Of a stretch of DNA of 64,000 nt, positions 1 to 10,864 are shown piece after piece. The notes beneath the pieces are model-generated. The model was not told where the DNA came from, did no database searches, and worked only from the letters and a program-made list of their open reading frames with translations. A program made the position numbers and the translations under genes. This DNA is from Ichthyophthirius multifiliis (lineage: Eukaryota > Ciliophora > Oligohymenophorea > Hymenostomatida): assembly GCF_000220395.1 (NCBI RefSeq), contig NW_004086177.1:62001-126000 (forward strand), in the 5' to 3' direction. Each line of letters begins with the position of its first letter. Position 1 is the first letter of the stretch.

Positions 1-203
1 AACCTAATAAAATATTCCTGATATAGCTTAAATTGTTTTTACTATAATATTCGATGAGTATGATTTTCCTTATCAGGTTCATTAAATTTAGATGAAATAT
101 GATGAAATCTTAACATATTTCAGGGTACAGAAATGCGTAAATAAAAAAGAATTGAAAATTTGCCTGTAATATGTTTCTGTCATCGTTTATTAGATACTTC
201 TGA

Positions 204-560
204 TACTATAATAAAATCTTATGTTACTAATTATTAATAAAGTGTATGATTTTTTAGTCGGAGATTCTAGAGGAAACATACACTCTCCCCAAAAATTGGG
301 ATTTTAAATTTTAACATATGGCCATGTTTAATTTTCCAGTCGCTTTTGAATATATAAGTCATAAGAGACATGTCAAAAAATTAATTATATAAGACATTCC
401 TAATTTACATTTTAAATGTTTTAATAGAAAACATATTAATGAAGATGAATTTACAGATTCAGCAGATATAGAAATTTTGAAAAAAAAAACTTAAAAATAA
501 AATTTATTTTATAAATGGGTTCATGCGACATTTTTGATTGATAAAATTTAGATTTTATGA
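204..560 (+). CDS. Hypothetical protein, 3' part; possible C2-like domain
   Basis: A frame without TGA runs to the TGA at 558-560; an in-frame TGA at 201 closes it upstream. An exon probably begins after the TTTTTTAG at 251-257, so the upstream part is missing or lies in exons I could not join. The product has a mixed composition quite unlike spacer DNA (for example DIPNLHFKCFNRKHINEDEF, then ADIEILKKKT and FYKWVHATFLID). The order of a short beta-like block, a D-I-E strand and an aromatic F-x-x-W-x-H-x-x-F block recalls the C2 domain that follows the phosphatase in PTEN/TPTE proteins, but no catalytic HCxxGxxR is visible here. I regard coding as likely and the family as a guess. Confidence 0.4.
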
Positions 561-610
561 ATAATGTTTTAAAAAATTAGATTAATATAATAATTGATTT
601 ATTTTTTTAT

Positions 611-1609
611 TCAATTTTATTTTTTTATTAAATTTGTTAAATTATCATCTTATTTTGTTTTTAATTCAGGTATCTCATTTTCTTCTTGTTTTTTCTCTAC
701 TTTTTTTTAACTTTTTAAAGAAGTATCAAAATATCTTCTTTCTAAATCAAAATATTTAATAAAAAGTTTCTTTAAAAAAAAAATTAAATAAAAAAAATAA
801 TTTTCTTACTCTTTTATACATATTCATTTATGAACTATTTAAAGAAGCATTTATTTATTTTGAAGGATATCTTAATACTTCTGCTCCGTCTTCAAATAAA
901 ATAACTGTAGGTAGATCCATAGAATTAACATCAATATTTATATTATATTATTCTACTATTTTTTTATTTCTATCAACTTCTATACAATAGAAATTAAAAT
1001 CTTAAGTAGTATATTTATCTGCAAAAGAACCCCAAAAACCTCTAAGCTAATTTTTTTTAAAAAAAATAAAATAAAAAAACTTACATCAATACATTTGCTA
1101 TCTGAAGTTCTATAAAACTCAACAAATTGCATTTTTTTATGAGTATATGTATTTGTATTATCATCCTTTTTTTCTTTGTTTTTTTTGAACTTTTATATAC
1201 AATCATAAAAACTCTCTTTTGAATTAATTTCTTTCATATTTTTGTTAAATCCTAAATACTTAGGTTTTCTCAAAAACAAATAAAACATGATAAAAAGTAG
1301 CAAATATAAAAATGGTTAATAGCTATTTATTAAAAAGGATCGAGCAAAAATTGTTAATTCCGCAAAAAAAAAATATTAACTTAAAAGCTTTTCGATTGTG
1401 CATCCCCTTATTGATTATAATATTAACAATACTATTAGTGTTATCACTATTGAACCTTAAGAATTAAAATTAGTTATTAATTCTGATGAATATTTTTTGT
1501 CATATTCTGTTTTTATATACAGATATAGATGGTAGATTATAAATATCCCTAAAAATAATGAATGGATTTAATAATATGGTGCATTTATTCTTTTTAAAGT
1601 TTAAATCAT
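611..1609 (-). CDS. TMX2: TMX2-like thioredoxin-related transmembrane protein
   Basis: Three exons (1609-1085, 1046-810, 769-611) separated by 38- and 40-bp GTAAG...AG introns give 306 residues, close to human TMX2. An N-terminal hydrophobic stretch is followed by a CTIEKLLSQYFFF block, a membrane segment (QPFLYLLLFIMFYLFL) and RKPKYLG, the place where TMX2 has its KPPLYMG motif. The thioredoxin fold follows: QFVEFYRTSDSKCID, then LRGFWGSFADKY, FYCIEVDRNKK and LPTVILFEDGAEVLR. As in TMX2 the usual CxxC active site is replaced (S-D-S-K-C), so ordinary thiol reductase chemistry is unlikely; known TMX2 proteins sit in the ER and mitochondria-associated membranes. The C-terminus is lysine-rich. 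Family assignment rests on collinear similarity through the membrane and thioredoxin parts. Confidence 0.86.
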
Positions 1610-1865
1610 TATATTTTTATTTAGATATATTAAAATATTAGTATATAGTATTTCTATATTATTATATATTAATTTTTACTTATAATTATTAATTTTTTTT
1701 AATATTTTTATTACTTTTTTATATTTATTTATATTTTTAAAGAATAATATTATTATTCTGTAATTACTTAAAATCAAATATATAGTATAACTTTTATATA
1801 TATAAAATTTTTAAAAAGTTCAAATATTTAAAATAAAATTAACTAATTAAAATATTTTATAAAAA

Positions 1866-2281
1866 TGTTTATTTTTATTCCTCTATTTATATTGGTGTCT
1901 TTTGCTGTTGTACTTCCAGGCTATATATGCTTACCTTCTTCTTCTCCTGCATTCAGGGTGTAAGTTTTTAAAATACTCCAATTTATCTACATGTACCTAC
2001 TTATGTTCTAGTGCAAGTTTATATCCTTGTTCCAGTTTATATGTCTCTGTTCCAGTTTATGTTTCTGTTCCAGTTTATGTCCCTGTTCCAGTTTATATGT
2101 CTCTGTTCTAGTTTATATGTCTCTGTTCAAGCTTATGTACCTCTTCCAGTTTAGTCCATAATGCCTCCGGTTTGTGTACTAACATCTCTAGAACTTGCAC
2201 AAGATATGCAATTTACAGCATTTGTGCCCTCATCCATATTTAATGTCGAAGTAACTGTTTTTGCAAGAAATTCGGCTGATC
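1866..2281 (+). other. Possible degenerate V-P-V-Y repeat gene
   Basis: This stretch is clearly richer in G and C than the spacers and holds the 18/20-bp tandem repeat. On the plus strand an 18-bp unit encodes VPVYVS/VPVYVP, reminiscent of the valine-proline repeats of cortical alveolin-type proteins, but 20-bp units shift the reading frame. One frame from the 1902 ATG ends at TGA 2279-2281; another, entered through three 20-bp units, reads LTSLELAQDMQF and VPSSIFNVEVTVFARNSA downstream. Parts of the minus strand also look codon-like. I cannot decide on strand or exon structure; it may be a pseudogene or a repeat with expansion errors. Confidence 0.3.
2029..2142. repeat. Tandem repeat with mixed 18- and 20-bp units
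   Basis: Six adjacent units begin with GTTCCAG or a one- to two-base variant: 2029-2048 (20 bp), 2049-2066 (18), 2067-2084 (18), 2085-2104 (20), 2105-2124 (20), 2125-2142 (18), then a degenerate seventh. The 20-bp units differ from the 18-bp units by an extra AT in TTTATATG. Confidence 0.9.
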
Positions 2282-2284
2282 ATA

Positions 2285-4835
2285 ATTAATATAATTAAGC
2301 TATAAATAACTAAATATAAATAAGTATATTTTTAATTTATATTATAATAATAAAGTTTTAATCTAGATAGATTTTTTATAAAAAAAAAATTATAATTAAT
2401 TATTAAAATTACTTAGATTTAATAATAAAATAATATTTTATTTTATATTAAATCATGTATTTTTATATTGCATTTTTATGATATATTATTTGTTAAAATT
2501 AATAGAAATAATATATTTATATTTATTCTAAATTATTATTTGTAAATTATCATTTAAACTAATTATTTAAATTGCTAAAATTTATGAAACAGTTATTAAA
2601 TAATAAAAATAAAATATTAATTTTAATGATATATTTAATATTTTAAATAAAGATAATATTATAAATTTAAACATTATTAATATTATAAGTAATAATATAT
2701 TTTATATTTATTTTAAATATTGATAAAAATTTTATATATATTATTCATTAAATAATAATTATATTTAAATTTATTCCAAAAAATATTTATTTTCATTTAT
2801 TATAATTTTAATATATTTAATTAAAAAAAATAAAAACATAAAAATTTTAAATAATACTTTTTAATTAAATATAAAAAAACAATTCTTTATATAACATATT
2901 TATTAAAATAATAAAGAATAATGAAATTATATTTAAAAATATAATATATTTACATTTAAATAAAATATTCTATATAATTATATCAGTTTTATTTCTTATA
3001 ATTATTTATTTTAATTAATGCTAGATTTTATACCTATTTCTAATAAATTAAAATAATTACAAATAATATAATAATTAAATTTATTTAATTATTTTAAATT
3101 ATAAATACAATTTATTATTATAATATAGTTAATATTATATATTTATTTTTCATTTTTAAATTTTTATTTTGAAAATTATTTATATTTTTTTTATATTTGC
3201 TTTGTAATTTTTTTTCTTGCTTTTTTATATTATTTTTAATTAAAAATTGATTATTTATTGTTTTTACTTATATATATTCGAATTAATTATTATAAAAAAT
3301 ATTCTTAATCAATTTTAAATATTTTTATATTTAAAATTTAAATAATTTAAATATTTATTTTAAATTAGTTCTATTTTATCTAGCTCTTATTAAATATTAT
3401 ACACATATATTTTATGTTCTGATTTTTATTATTTTTAAAAAAAAAATCAGAGTAAGCAGTATATTAAAATATATATGAACAAATGGTGTATTTGTATATA
3501 TATTTTTTAATCATTTTAGTGAATTATTTATTAAAATTTTAATTTTCTATTCTTATAATTGATTTTACTTACATCATTTTTAATTTTTTAAAAGTTTAAA
3601 TTTTATTTTTTCAAGTAAAAAGAAGAACAAACAGAATAATTCAATCTCAAAAAAAATAATGAATTTTAATAAAATAAATAGATATTTATGATGATTAATT
3701 TGATTACTACTAATTAATACCTAAAATAAATTAAATAAAAATAATATTTTTTTGCTTCCATTTAATTATTATTTTAAATAAGATTTACTATTAGTTTTAT
3801 TTTATATCTACATAATCTGTAATAAATTATCTTCTATAATTATCCATAAGGAATTATTTACGAATTTTTTCAAAAAAATATTCTTTGTTAGGATTTAATA
3901 TATTTTAACATTTTTGCATTATTTCTTCTGTAAATATTATAAATTATTTATAAATCTTTATATTGTGAAACAACCACTATATAATTTAAAATATAAGGCG
4001 ATGAGATAAAAAATTACTTCCTTTATTAAAAGCATGATTTTAGAAAATTATATACCATTTTTAATATAGAAGAAAATAAAAGTGTATTGATATTTCTATA
4101 AATATAAAATTCAATTTTTTTAATTTTTTATAAATTTTTTTATTATTATGTTGATGTTCTTAGTCAGAATTTTTGTATTATTTCATATATACGGAATTAT
4201 TTAGATGATTATATTTATTATATATATTACTTATTAAGATTTTTTTGTATTTTTTTAAAAAACCAGAATCGAAAAAAAAGGTGAGAAAAAATGGATTGTT
4301 TAATTTTGTTAATAGAGTTTTTGAAAAAAATTACAGAAAAAATAAAAAAAAAATACTAGAAATTAATATTTTGATTTCTGTATGTATCTTAATAAAATAT
4401 TTTTTTTTATTAATGAATTTTAATCGAGATTTTTTAATTGCTTTGCAACGCTTTCATAATTTTATTTTAATCGTTGTTATGTTAATATATTTTGTATAAA
4501 CTTTTTTATTTTTTTGATTTTATTATTTTCATTTTTTTTTTATTTTTATAAATATTTTAATTTTTTATTAATAAGTTTAATATATATATTTTATTATTTT
4601 AATAATAGAAACTCGGCATAAATTTCTAAAAAAAAAAAATTAGATTCATTATTATTGGCTGGTTAATATTTATTAAAATATAATTAATTAAAGTATGAAC
4701 ATAAAAAAATAATATTTGTTTATAATAAAATTTATTTTTGGAAAACCTATATTTTTAATATTAAATTAAAAAAAAATCAATATTAATTTTTTTTTTTTAA
4801 ATTAAATTAAATAAAAAATAAAGAGATATAATAAC

Positions 4836-4841
<6 letters not shown>
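2285..4841. other. AT-rich spacer, no supported gene
   Basis: About 2.5 kb of nearly pure A/T. Frames without TGA of up to about 130 codons occur by chance at this composition (one spans roughly 3703-4098; another, 4245-4499, is poly-K/F), and none shows a recognisable domain. I found no RNA gene. Confidence 0.6.

Positions 4842-4897
<56 letters not shown>
4842..4897. repeat. (AT)n microsatellite
   Basis: About 27 uninterrupted AT dinucleotides, ending about 50 bp upstream of the hybrid histidine kinase start. It may affect promoter spacing or simply be spacer. Confidence 0.95.
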
Positions 4898-4899
<2 letters not shown>

Positions 4900-4944
4900 A
4901 TCATATCAATATAAAAAAAGTAAGTAATAACTGTAAACAAAGAA

Positions 4945-7749
4945 ATGTAGTTATAAAAGAAATCCACATTTAACAATAATGTTGATACTTAGTAACGATA
5001 AAGTCTAAATAAAACTATAAAAAGCTTAATAAATTTGTTAAAAATCAAGCATTTGAAATTCTTTGATTAAAAATTAGAAATATAATATATCCAAAATTAG
5101 ACTGAAATATTATAATACCGTACAAAATTAATGTCAATAAGTTTATTTATAATATTTATTGGTTTGTTTTCAAATAACTTATAACAAAATAAGGGCAAAA
5201 ATATAAAAATCGAGTACATAATCTTATCTTTATTGAATCTTTTATTAATTCGTTTATACAAATATAATTTTTTTCGAATATCAAAGTGTTTTTTTTAACT
5301 AGGGCAAGTGATATTTTTGCTTTATTTAAATAAAAAAGAATTAAAATAAAATGAAGAAAATTTATTTACAGAATGTTTTTTAGGAATTTTCTGTTCTATG
5401 TAAATTATTTAGAATTAAGCAGATTATTATTTGAAGATTTCAGGAACTTTTTTATATATAATTATTTTTGATATTATCATTAATAATAAACTCTTGTTTA
5501 TTTTCGTAAGTATTTTATTTGCTTTGACTTTTTGTGTGTATTTTTATAAAGAAGAATAAGGTTAAAGAGAACTTTTCTTGGAATTAAAAATGCGAAATTA
5601 AAATATGGATTTATTATAAAATCTTATAGACGAAAAAATAGCTTCTGGCGTCGTTATTATATCTAAAAATGAAGAAAAGGAGGAAATAAAAACCAAATTT
5701 ATGAATAAAATCATTAAAGAACAATTATAAATAGAAAAAGAAACGGAAATTATCAATAAACTAAAAGAAATAAAAGTCCAAAAATACGATGAAAAAAAAG
5801 AAATTATTAAAAAAAGCAGTTTATAAACTAATTTATACACATAAATTCAAGAATTTTTTAATAAAAAAATAAAAGCAGAATAAGAAAACAGTGTTTCATA
5901 AATTGAATCATTTAATGGGTAAATATTTGGAGGTTTTTTTAGAAAAAAAAATGAATATTTGAGTACTTTTAGTGATGAATTATAAGAAAAGCAGTTTGAT
6001 TTTAAAATTAATTAAATTATTTGGGACAATCAACCTGCATTAATAATTATGGTAACTGATTCTACATAATAAATGATCAATAAAAAGTTTGAAGAAATCG
6101 ATAAATATAAATAATAATTATTATATATGATATCTCATATAAGTAGAACTCCTTTAAATTCTATTATTAATATTGCTGATGTACTTTTGTATGCTTTTAC
6201 CAAAAATATTAAATAAAAAGTTGAAGAAATTGTATAAAATTTACATTTTATTAAAAATAATGGACTTATTTTATAATATTCTATCCATAATATTACAGAT
6301 TTAAGTTAAGATATTGGACATATTGACTCTGAATTATTTGATATTGGATGTATTATGGCTGAAATTATGGATATTTATTGGTATTAGGTTGGAGAAAAGA
6401 ATCTTAAAGTCAAGGAGAAATATGAAATTAGAAATATAAAAAATGATAAAAAACGAATTAAATAAGTTTTATTTGAAATTATAGGAAATGCAATAAAATA
6501 CACAGATAAAGGTAAAATTTAAATATCCACAAAAGAAGAAAATAAAGATTTTTTCTGGATTAAAATATCAGATACAGGGAAAGGAATGACTGAAAGTGTT
6601 TAAAATAACCTTTTTAATGTTCGAAAAAGCGTTATGAGAGTTTCTTTGGAGAAAAATAAATTCGCCATGAAGGTTAATGCAGGGTTAGGTTTAGAATTTA
6701 CAAGAAAAATGGCTGGGATTTTAGGACCTTTTGATAAGGTTTTTATTTAATCAGGTGAAAATTAAGGTTCTTCATTTAAAATTTTACTTTTTAAAGATTG
6801 GGATTAAAGGCAAAACGCTAATTGTGAAGAAATAAAAAAAAAAATTGTTAAAGATTTGAATTAAAATAATGAAGAAATATTAACTCCTGATTATGTTAAT
6901 TTTAAAAAAAATTAAAGAAAAGATATTAATTTTTCAAAATCCTAAATCAAAAAGAAAACCAATATTTCTACTGTAAATGAAAAAATGTATTTTTCAGTAA
7001 TTCAATAGTTTGACTATAATGAATAAAACGAAATATAATGTAAATAATTAGGAAATGAATACAAATATGTGCATTCTATTGAATAAATTTCTTTAGATAT
7101 CCCTAAAGAAGAATAAATTTTGGATGAAAAGTTAAAATAATTAAGCACAAATGATAATTTTTTATAAAAAATATCTTAAAATAATCAAGAAAATTATTCC
7201 AATTCAAATGTTTCACCTGAATTTAAGTCCTTTTTTAATAGAAGTTCAATGAAAAAAGCAACTTTTATAAAATAAAAAAATAGTGTTGATGAAATAACAC
7301 ACTAATTAAATATAATTTTTGATAAACCTTCTTATATATTGGCTATCGATGATATCCCTTTTAATTTATTTGTACTTGAAAAGTCATTAGAAAAATGTAA
7401 AAATATAATTTTTCATAAAGCTTAAAGTGGAAAATAATGTATTGAATAAGTTCTTAGGCTCAAATAAAAATAAGGATTAAATTACATGCTTTATTTTATG
7501 GATATTCAAATGCCTGATTTAGATGGATATTAAACTTTTATTTAATTATAGGAACTTATGAATAAAGGCACTATTTTGAAAGCACCTGTGTTTGCTCTTT
7601 CAGCTTTTTCTGATGAAAAGCTTAAATGCTAAAATATTGGAATGTAAGGATTTATTGAAAAACCTTATTAGTTATAGGATTTGGTTAGAGTTCTCTTTAA
7701 TTTTTTTGGCCTAATTTAATTAAATCTAAATAATAATAGTAATAATTGA
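4945..7749 (+). CDS. Hybrid sensor histidine kinase with receiver domain
   Basis: A single uninterrupted frame of 934 codons, remarkable here because most neighbours have introns. A basic N-terminus (about 1-60) is followed by a hydrophobic region (about 63-195) with roughly five or six predicted membrane segments, then a helical linker. The dimerisation/phosphoacceptor segment is ISHISRTPLNSI with His at about residue 398. The ATPase part has the N box (FEIIGNAIKYTDKG), G1 (ISDTGKGM) and G2 (GLGLEF). The receiver (about 805-930) has AIDD, the phosphoacceptor Asp in FMDIQMPDLDG (about residue 853), ALSAFS and FIEKPY. It should autophosphorylate on His and pass phosphate to its own Asp, acting at a membrane. 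The residue after the His is Ile instead of the usual Glu/Asp. The start could also be a later in-frame ATG (5131 or 5398), which would shorten the N-terminus. Confidence 0.9.
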
Positions 7750-7985
7750 CCTTTTAATTTTTTTTCTAATTTTAAAGATAATTTCATTATATATTTTTCT
7801 TTTTCCAAAAAATAGATTTTATTATTTTTGTTGTTATTAAATTATTTTAATTTTTTAATTATACAAAAATAAATAAAAACTAAATAAACAAATTCATAAA
7901 AAGGGATAAATTATATATAAAATAAAAGATTTCCTTAAAAAATAATAATATTTAATAAATAAATAAAAATAATAAAAAAAAAAAA

Positions 7986-8634
7986 ATGACATAAGAATAA
8001 GAACATAAGCACGATCATGAGCACGATCATGAACATGAACATGAACACGATCATGAAAAATGCGATTCTCATAAACACGACAGTGATTCAGGAGATGATG
8101 TTGATGATGGAAAGAAAGGAAACAGAGGAGAAAAGAAATTCAAAAAAGCAATGAGCAAATTAGGCATGAAACCAGTATCAGGAATAAACAGAGTCACTAT
8201 TAGAAAAGGGAAAAATCTTCTTTTGTATATTGATAATCCTGAAATTCTTAAATCACCTGGAGTTGATAATTCTTATATAATGTAAAATATATTTATATCA
8301 ATAAATTATTTATTTATATTATAACAAAAATTAAATATATTTAAGATTCGGTGAAGCCAAAATTAATGATTTCGCATAAAATTTGGCATCAAAAGAAGCT
8401 AACAAATTTAAATCTTAAGCTCCTACTGAAGCTGCTTAATAAGCAACCAAAGAAACTTCTACTACTAGTACTAGTGAAGGTGCTAACGAAACTAATTTAG
8501 ATGAAACTGGTCTTGACCCTGAATCTATTAAGATGGTTATGGAACATGGTAAATGCTCTAAAGCTGATGCTATTAAAGCTTTAAGAGAAACTGACGGTGA
8601 CGCAGTTAATGCTATTGTTAAATTCTAAAGTTGA
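7986..8634 (+). CDS. NACA: Nascent polypeptide-associated complex subunit alpha
   Basis: Two exons (7986-8281 and 8346-8634) joined across a 64-bp intron give 194 residues. The N-terminus is unusually rich in His, Glu and Asp (repeated HDHEHEH). The NAC domain follows (KKAMSKLGMKPVSGINRVTI, then LLLYIDNPEILKSPGVDNSY, IIFGEAKINDF); the intron splits the Ile codon in SYIIFGEAK exactly where the family sequence demands. The C-terminal UBA domain (about 155-194) reads LDPESIKMVMEHGKCSKADA and ends in DAVNAIVKFQS. NAC alpha and beta form a ribosome-bound dimer at the nascent-chain exit that blocks wrong ER targeting. Start: the ATG after a long A-run; the protein ends in TGA after Gln-Ser. Confidence 0.95.
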
Positions 8635-9067
8635 TTTATTTTAAATTTATTGTTTTATTTTTATATTTATTTTATTAATGCTTTGCATTTTTTTATTAAA
8701 TTTAATTTGATTTTTACTTTATAATTATAATTATTTTTTAAATTTATATTAATTTTGATATTAAATATTTAAATGCTAAAATAATTTTTCGATCAAAAAT
8801 AATTATAATTAAGTATTTGCATTTTAATGTTTACAAATAATTTTAACAGAGCTTTATTTAAATTAATTTACTATTTTAATTTTTAATAATAGCTTTACAT
8901 ATTTTTTTATTTGAAATTTTAAAAAATGATTATCCAAATATATATTATTTTATATTATTCTGTGATAATTTGTATTTTAAATTTCTTACAAAATATAAAT
9001 AATTAATATGTGTTTTTTATTAAATTATATTTCTATAATAAAATAAAATGACATATGACTTAATTTA
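8635..9067. other. AT-rich spacer
   Basis: Nothing recognisable; poly-A/T and short frames only. Confidence 0.6.
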
Positions 9068-9784
9068 ATGAATATAAAAATATTAATTAAATTCAAATTT
9101 AATATAATAATATTTTTAAAATTGAATTGTATATATTGGTAAGAGAAAATGTTTAATTAACTAGTAAAATAAAAAACAAAAAAAGTTTATAAAAAACAAA
9201 ATTCAAAAAAGCTTTTAAAAAATATGTTAATTTTATAAATAAAAGTTAAATTTATTCCGAAACAATTTAAATTTTATAAAAAAATATTAGACATTTTATA
9301 AATAACAAACAGCTTCGAAAATTTCAAAAATTCCAGTAAAGTATATTTTTTAAAAATATACCTACGCAAAATATCATTTAAAAATAGACAAAAATACAAA
9401 TAAGAATTTTTTTTAACATAAATTCATAAAATTATCAATTTTGAAAATAAATTAGGATAAGAACTTAAAAAATATAAAAGATTTTTAAATTGTTAAAATT
9501 AAATAATTACAGAATTTAGAATGTAATAAAGTAATTAAGGGTTATGTATAAAAAAAGAAATAATGAAAAATCTATATAGTATTAAAAAACAAATCAATAA
9601 ATATAAATTGCATGGAAATAATAAAGAAATATAATATGTGTATAATTAACTAGAAATTAGTTATTAAAAAAAAGTAAAAGAAAAAAAAAATAATAAAATA
9701 AAAAAAAATCAAAATATAAAGAGAGCAAAATTTATTAAATACTTTAAAAAAGGCAATTTAAGTAATATTTAAAATTTGTCATGA
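9068..9784 (+). CDS. Hypothetical K/N/Q-rich protein, weakly supported
   Basis: An ATG-to-TGA frame of 238 codons lies between NAC alpha and the hexamer repeat. The middle and C-terminal parts look codon-biased rather than random (for example KVKFIPKQFKFYKKILDIL, QEFFLTQIHKIINFENKLG, NLYSIKKQINKYKLHG). It is basic and probably helical, with a lysine-rich tail (KRAKFIKYFKKGN). I do not recognise a family; a small nucleolar or ribosome-assembly protein is conceivable but unproven. At this A+T a frame of this length is somewhat unlikely by chance but not impossible, and a second frame is open over part of it. Confidence 0.35.
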
Positions 9785-9833
9785 AATTTTATTAATATTT
9801 TGATAAAATATATTAAATGTTTATAATGTTCAA

Positions 9834-9922
9834 AAATATAAATATAAATATAAATATAAATATAAATATAAATATAAATATAAATATAAATATAAATATA
9901 AATATAAATATAAATATAAATA
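9834..9922. repeat. (AAATAT)n hexamer tandem array
   Basis: About 14-15 near-perfect copies of AAATAT. A related array in the opposite sense lies at 49592-49701. Confidence 0.95.
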
Positions 9923-10864
9923 ATCATTACTCTTGCTGAAATCATAAATTTATCTGTTCATTTCCTTCATTATGTGTAAAAATATCTTTTTAAACAAATA
10001 TTTGCTTTTAACTATGTTAAGATTATCGATTTGTCTTAATATTTTACTTTTTCTAATAAAATTGTATATAAAGTTTAAAAACTTGCACTAATTTTAAAAC
10101 AGTTTTCAATTTATCAGGATATTTACAATTCTCTTACATTAAATATAAAATAATTTGTATATATTGTACTAAATTTATTGTTGACTTGAAATATTTTATG
10201 AATAGATTTGAAAATTGGAATATCAATTATTATGTTAACAATAAAGTAATATTGAAAATATTGATTGTTAGGTCAAAATAAATGTCTTTAAATTTATTAT
10301 TAGACTAAATTTTTTATGTTTAATATTTTAAATCGTTTTTTTAATATATAAAGTTTTAACTAAACAATTTTATTTTTTTATAAATATATCCTATTTTTGA
10401 AAAAATAAACAAATTTTCATTTTTTTTTTAATATTATTAATTTTTTTATCTAATCCATTAAAATAAATTTATATAAAATAGCTCAAAACATATATATATT
10501 TTAAATGATTAAATAAAATACTCGATTTAAATAAATTGAATAAAATAGTATTATAATATAATTCACTTTTTAAAATATTTAATATATTGTGATTTATAAT
10601 ATAAAAAAATACCTTTTTATTGTAATAATAATAAATATCCTATAAATTAATAACTTATTTACAATAAATATCTCCAAAAAAGATTAATTTATTTTGATAA
10701 TTTTTAAGAAAATTTTATAAAAATAACAAGTATATGTATCTTTGATTTGTATTATAATAAAGATAATTAATAATCTTATAATTTTATATAAATTAAATCA
10801 ATATTTACTTATTAAAAAATAGTTTTTTATATTTTATAATTTAATTTATTAAAAAAACATAAAA
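9923..10864. other. AT-rich spacer
   Basis: No coding signal that I trust. The last part is the upstream region of the SLC37-like gene. Confidence 0.55.

Noticed and set aside
3703-4098. 130-codon TGA-free frame in the spacer
   Set aside because: TGA is rare at this base composition, so such frames are expected by chance; no start, no domain and spacer-like codons.
4245-4499. 84-codon frame starting with a non-ATG codon
   Set aside because: Poly-K/F/N translation of A/T runs, begins at TTG, and under the ciliate code reads through its TAA; no domain.
5598-5840. Minus-strand 80-codon frame with apparent membrane helices
   Set aside because: Antisense shadow of the histidine kinase linker; K/E-rich sense strand gives F/S/L-rich antisense.
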